DNA of 21,761 bases. Source: Chloroflexota bacterium (GTDB lineage Bacteria > Chloroflexota > Dormibacteria > Dormibacterales > Dormibacteraceae). Of the stretch, positions 21,701 to 21,761 are shown piece by piece. A program made the position numbers and the translations under genes. Positions within the stretch are counted from its first letter, which is position 1; each line of letters begins with the position of its first letter. The stretch is taken from NCBI GenBank assembly GCA_005880175.1, contig VBJR01000288.1, positions 1 to 21,761 on the forward strand, read 5' to 3'. The notes under the pieces are model-generated. The model ran no database searches and was not told the DNA's origin. It was given only the letters and a program-made list of their open reading frames with translations.

Positions 21701-21761
21701 CGCTAGATGGGGAGCTGGCGGTTCCCTGTACCGGCAATCCGCCGTAGCCGGGTCGAATTCC
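21701..21761 (+). ncRNA. ffs: signal recognition particle RNA (4.5S-type), 5' part, cut by the window end
   Basis: The sequence from about 21701 (CGCTAGATGGGGAG) through GGCGGTTCCCTGTACC, GGCAATCCGCCGTAGC and GGGTCGAATTCC matches the 5' half of bacterial SRP RNA as found in Actinomycetota, Chloroflexota and Deinococcus-Thermus. Internal pairing is visible (GGCGG with CCGCC). The universally conserved GNRA-capped helix 8 would lie beyond the window. SRP RNA pairs with Ffh to target nascent membrane proteins to the translocon. The exact 5' end is uncertain by several bases. Confidence 0.85.

Noticed and set aside
1..21761. Mobile elements, prophage, tRNA genes or CRISPR arrays
   Set aside because: No transposase, integrase, tRNA cloverleaf or regular repeat-spacer pattern was recognised on either strand.

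Overview
The window is a very GC-rich bacterial chromosome segment. GTG starts are frequent, stops and starts often overlap as GTGA or ATGA, and several genes have a -10-like hexamer 6-8 nt before the start codon, as in leaderless transcription. The MoxR-DUF58-SpoIIM-RDD gene set, the nuoJKLMN block and an actinobacterial/chloroflexotal-type SRP RNA suggest a high-GC Terrabacteria member. Chloroflexota or a relative such as Limnocylindria or Dormibacterota is my best guess, with Actinomycetota not excluded. No phage, IS element, CRISPR array or tRNA was seen.

Region 1 (about 1-3491, + strand) is a compact three-gene cluster: an FAD/NAD(P)H monooxygenase-like flavoprotein, a 275-residue protein that reads as two PanD (aspartate 1-decarboxylase)-like beta-barrel repeats, and an MFS transporter. 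The second PanD-like repeat has Gly-Cys where PanD has its self-cleaving Gly-Ser, and the first has neither. This looks like a small accessory metabolic system that I cannot match to a described pathway. Region 2 (3540-5283) holds an R2lox-like ferritin-fold oxidase on the minus strand, diverging from a RimJ-type acetyltransferase.

Region 3 (5280-12437) is an envelope-associated block: a GPDPase membrane-domain protein, DUF4129, DUF4350, MoxR ATPase, DUF58, then SpoIIM (minus) diverging from RDD (plus). The first four genes, counting the acetyltransferase, are joined by GTGA overlaps. Region 4 (12624-14832) is an OmpR-family response regulator and sensor kinase, then a small two-helix membrane protein.

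Region 5 (14881-20953) encodes homologues of the complex I membrane-arm subunits NuoJ, K, L, M and N, without the other complex I genes. By eye, most of the lysines and glutamates that carry protons in canonical subunits are replaced: Lys to Arg, Thr or Gln, and Glu to Ala, Leu or Pro. The folds and flanking motifs are still recognisable. This is the strongest candidate for an undescribed variant system here. A CDP-alcohol phosphatidyltransferase follows, and the window ends inside an SRP RNA gene.

Non-coding structure includes a dispersed repeat of about 145 bp present in two inverted copies (before moxR and between nuoL and nuoM), a 20-bp perfect inverted repeat between moxR and the DUF58 gene, and a long two-part hairpin after the RDD gene. 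There is no gene-free stretch longer than 300 bases.
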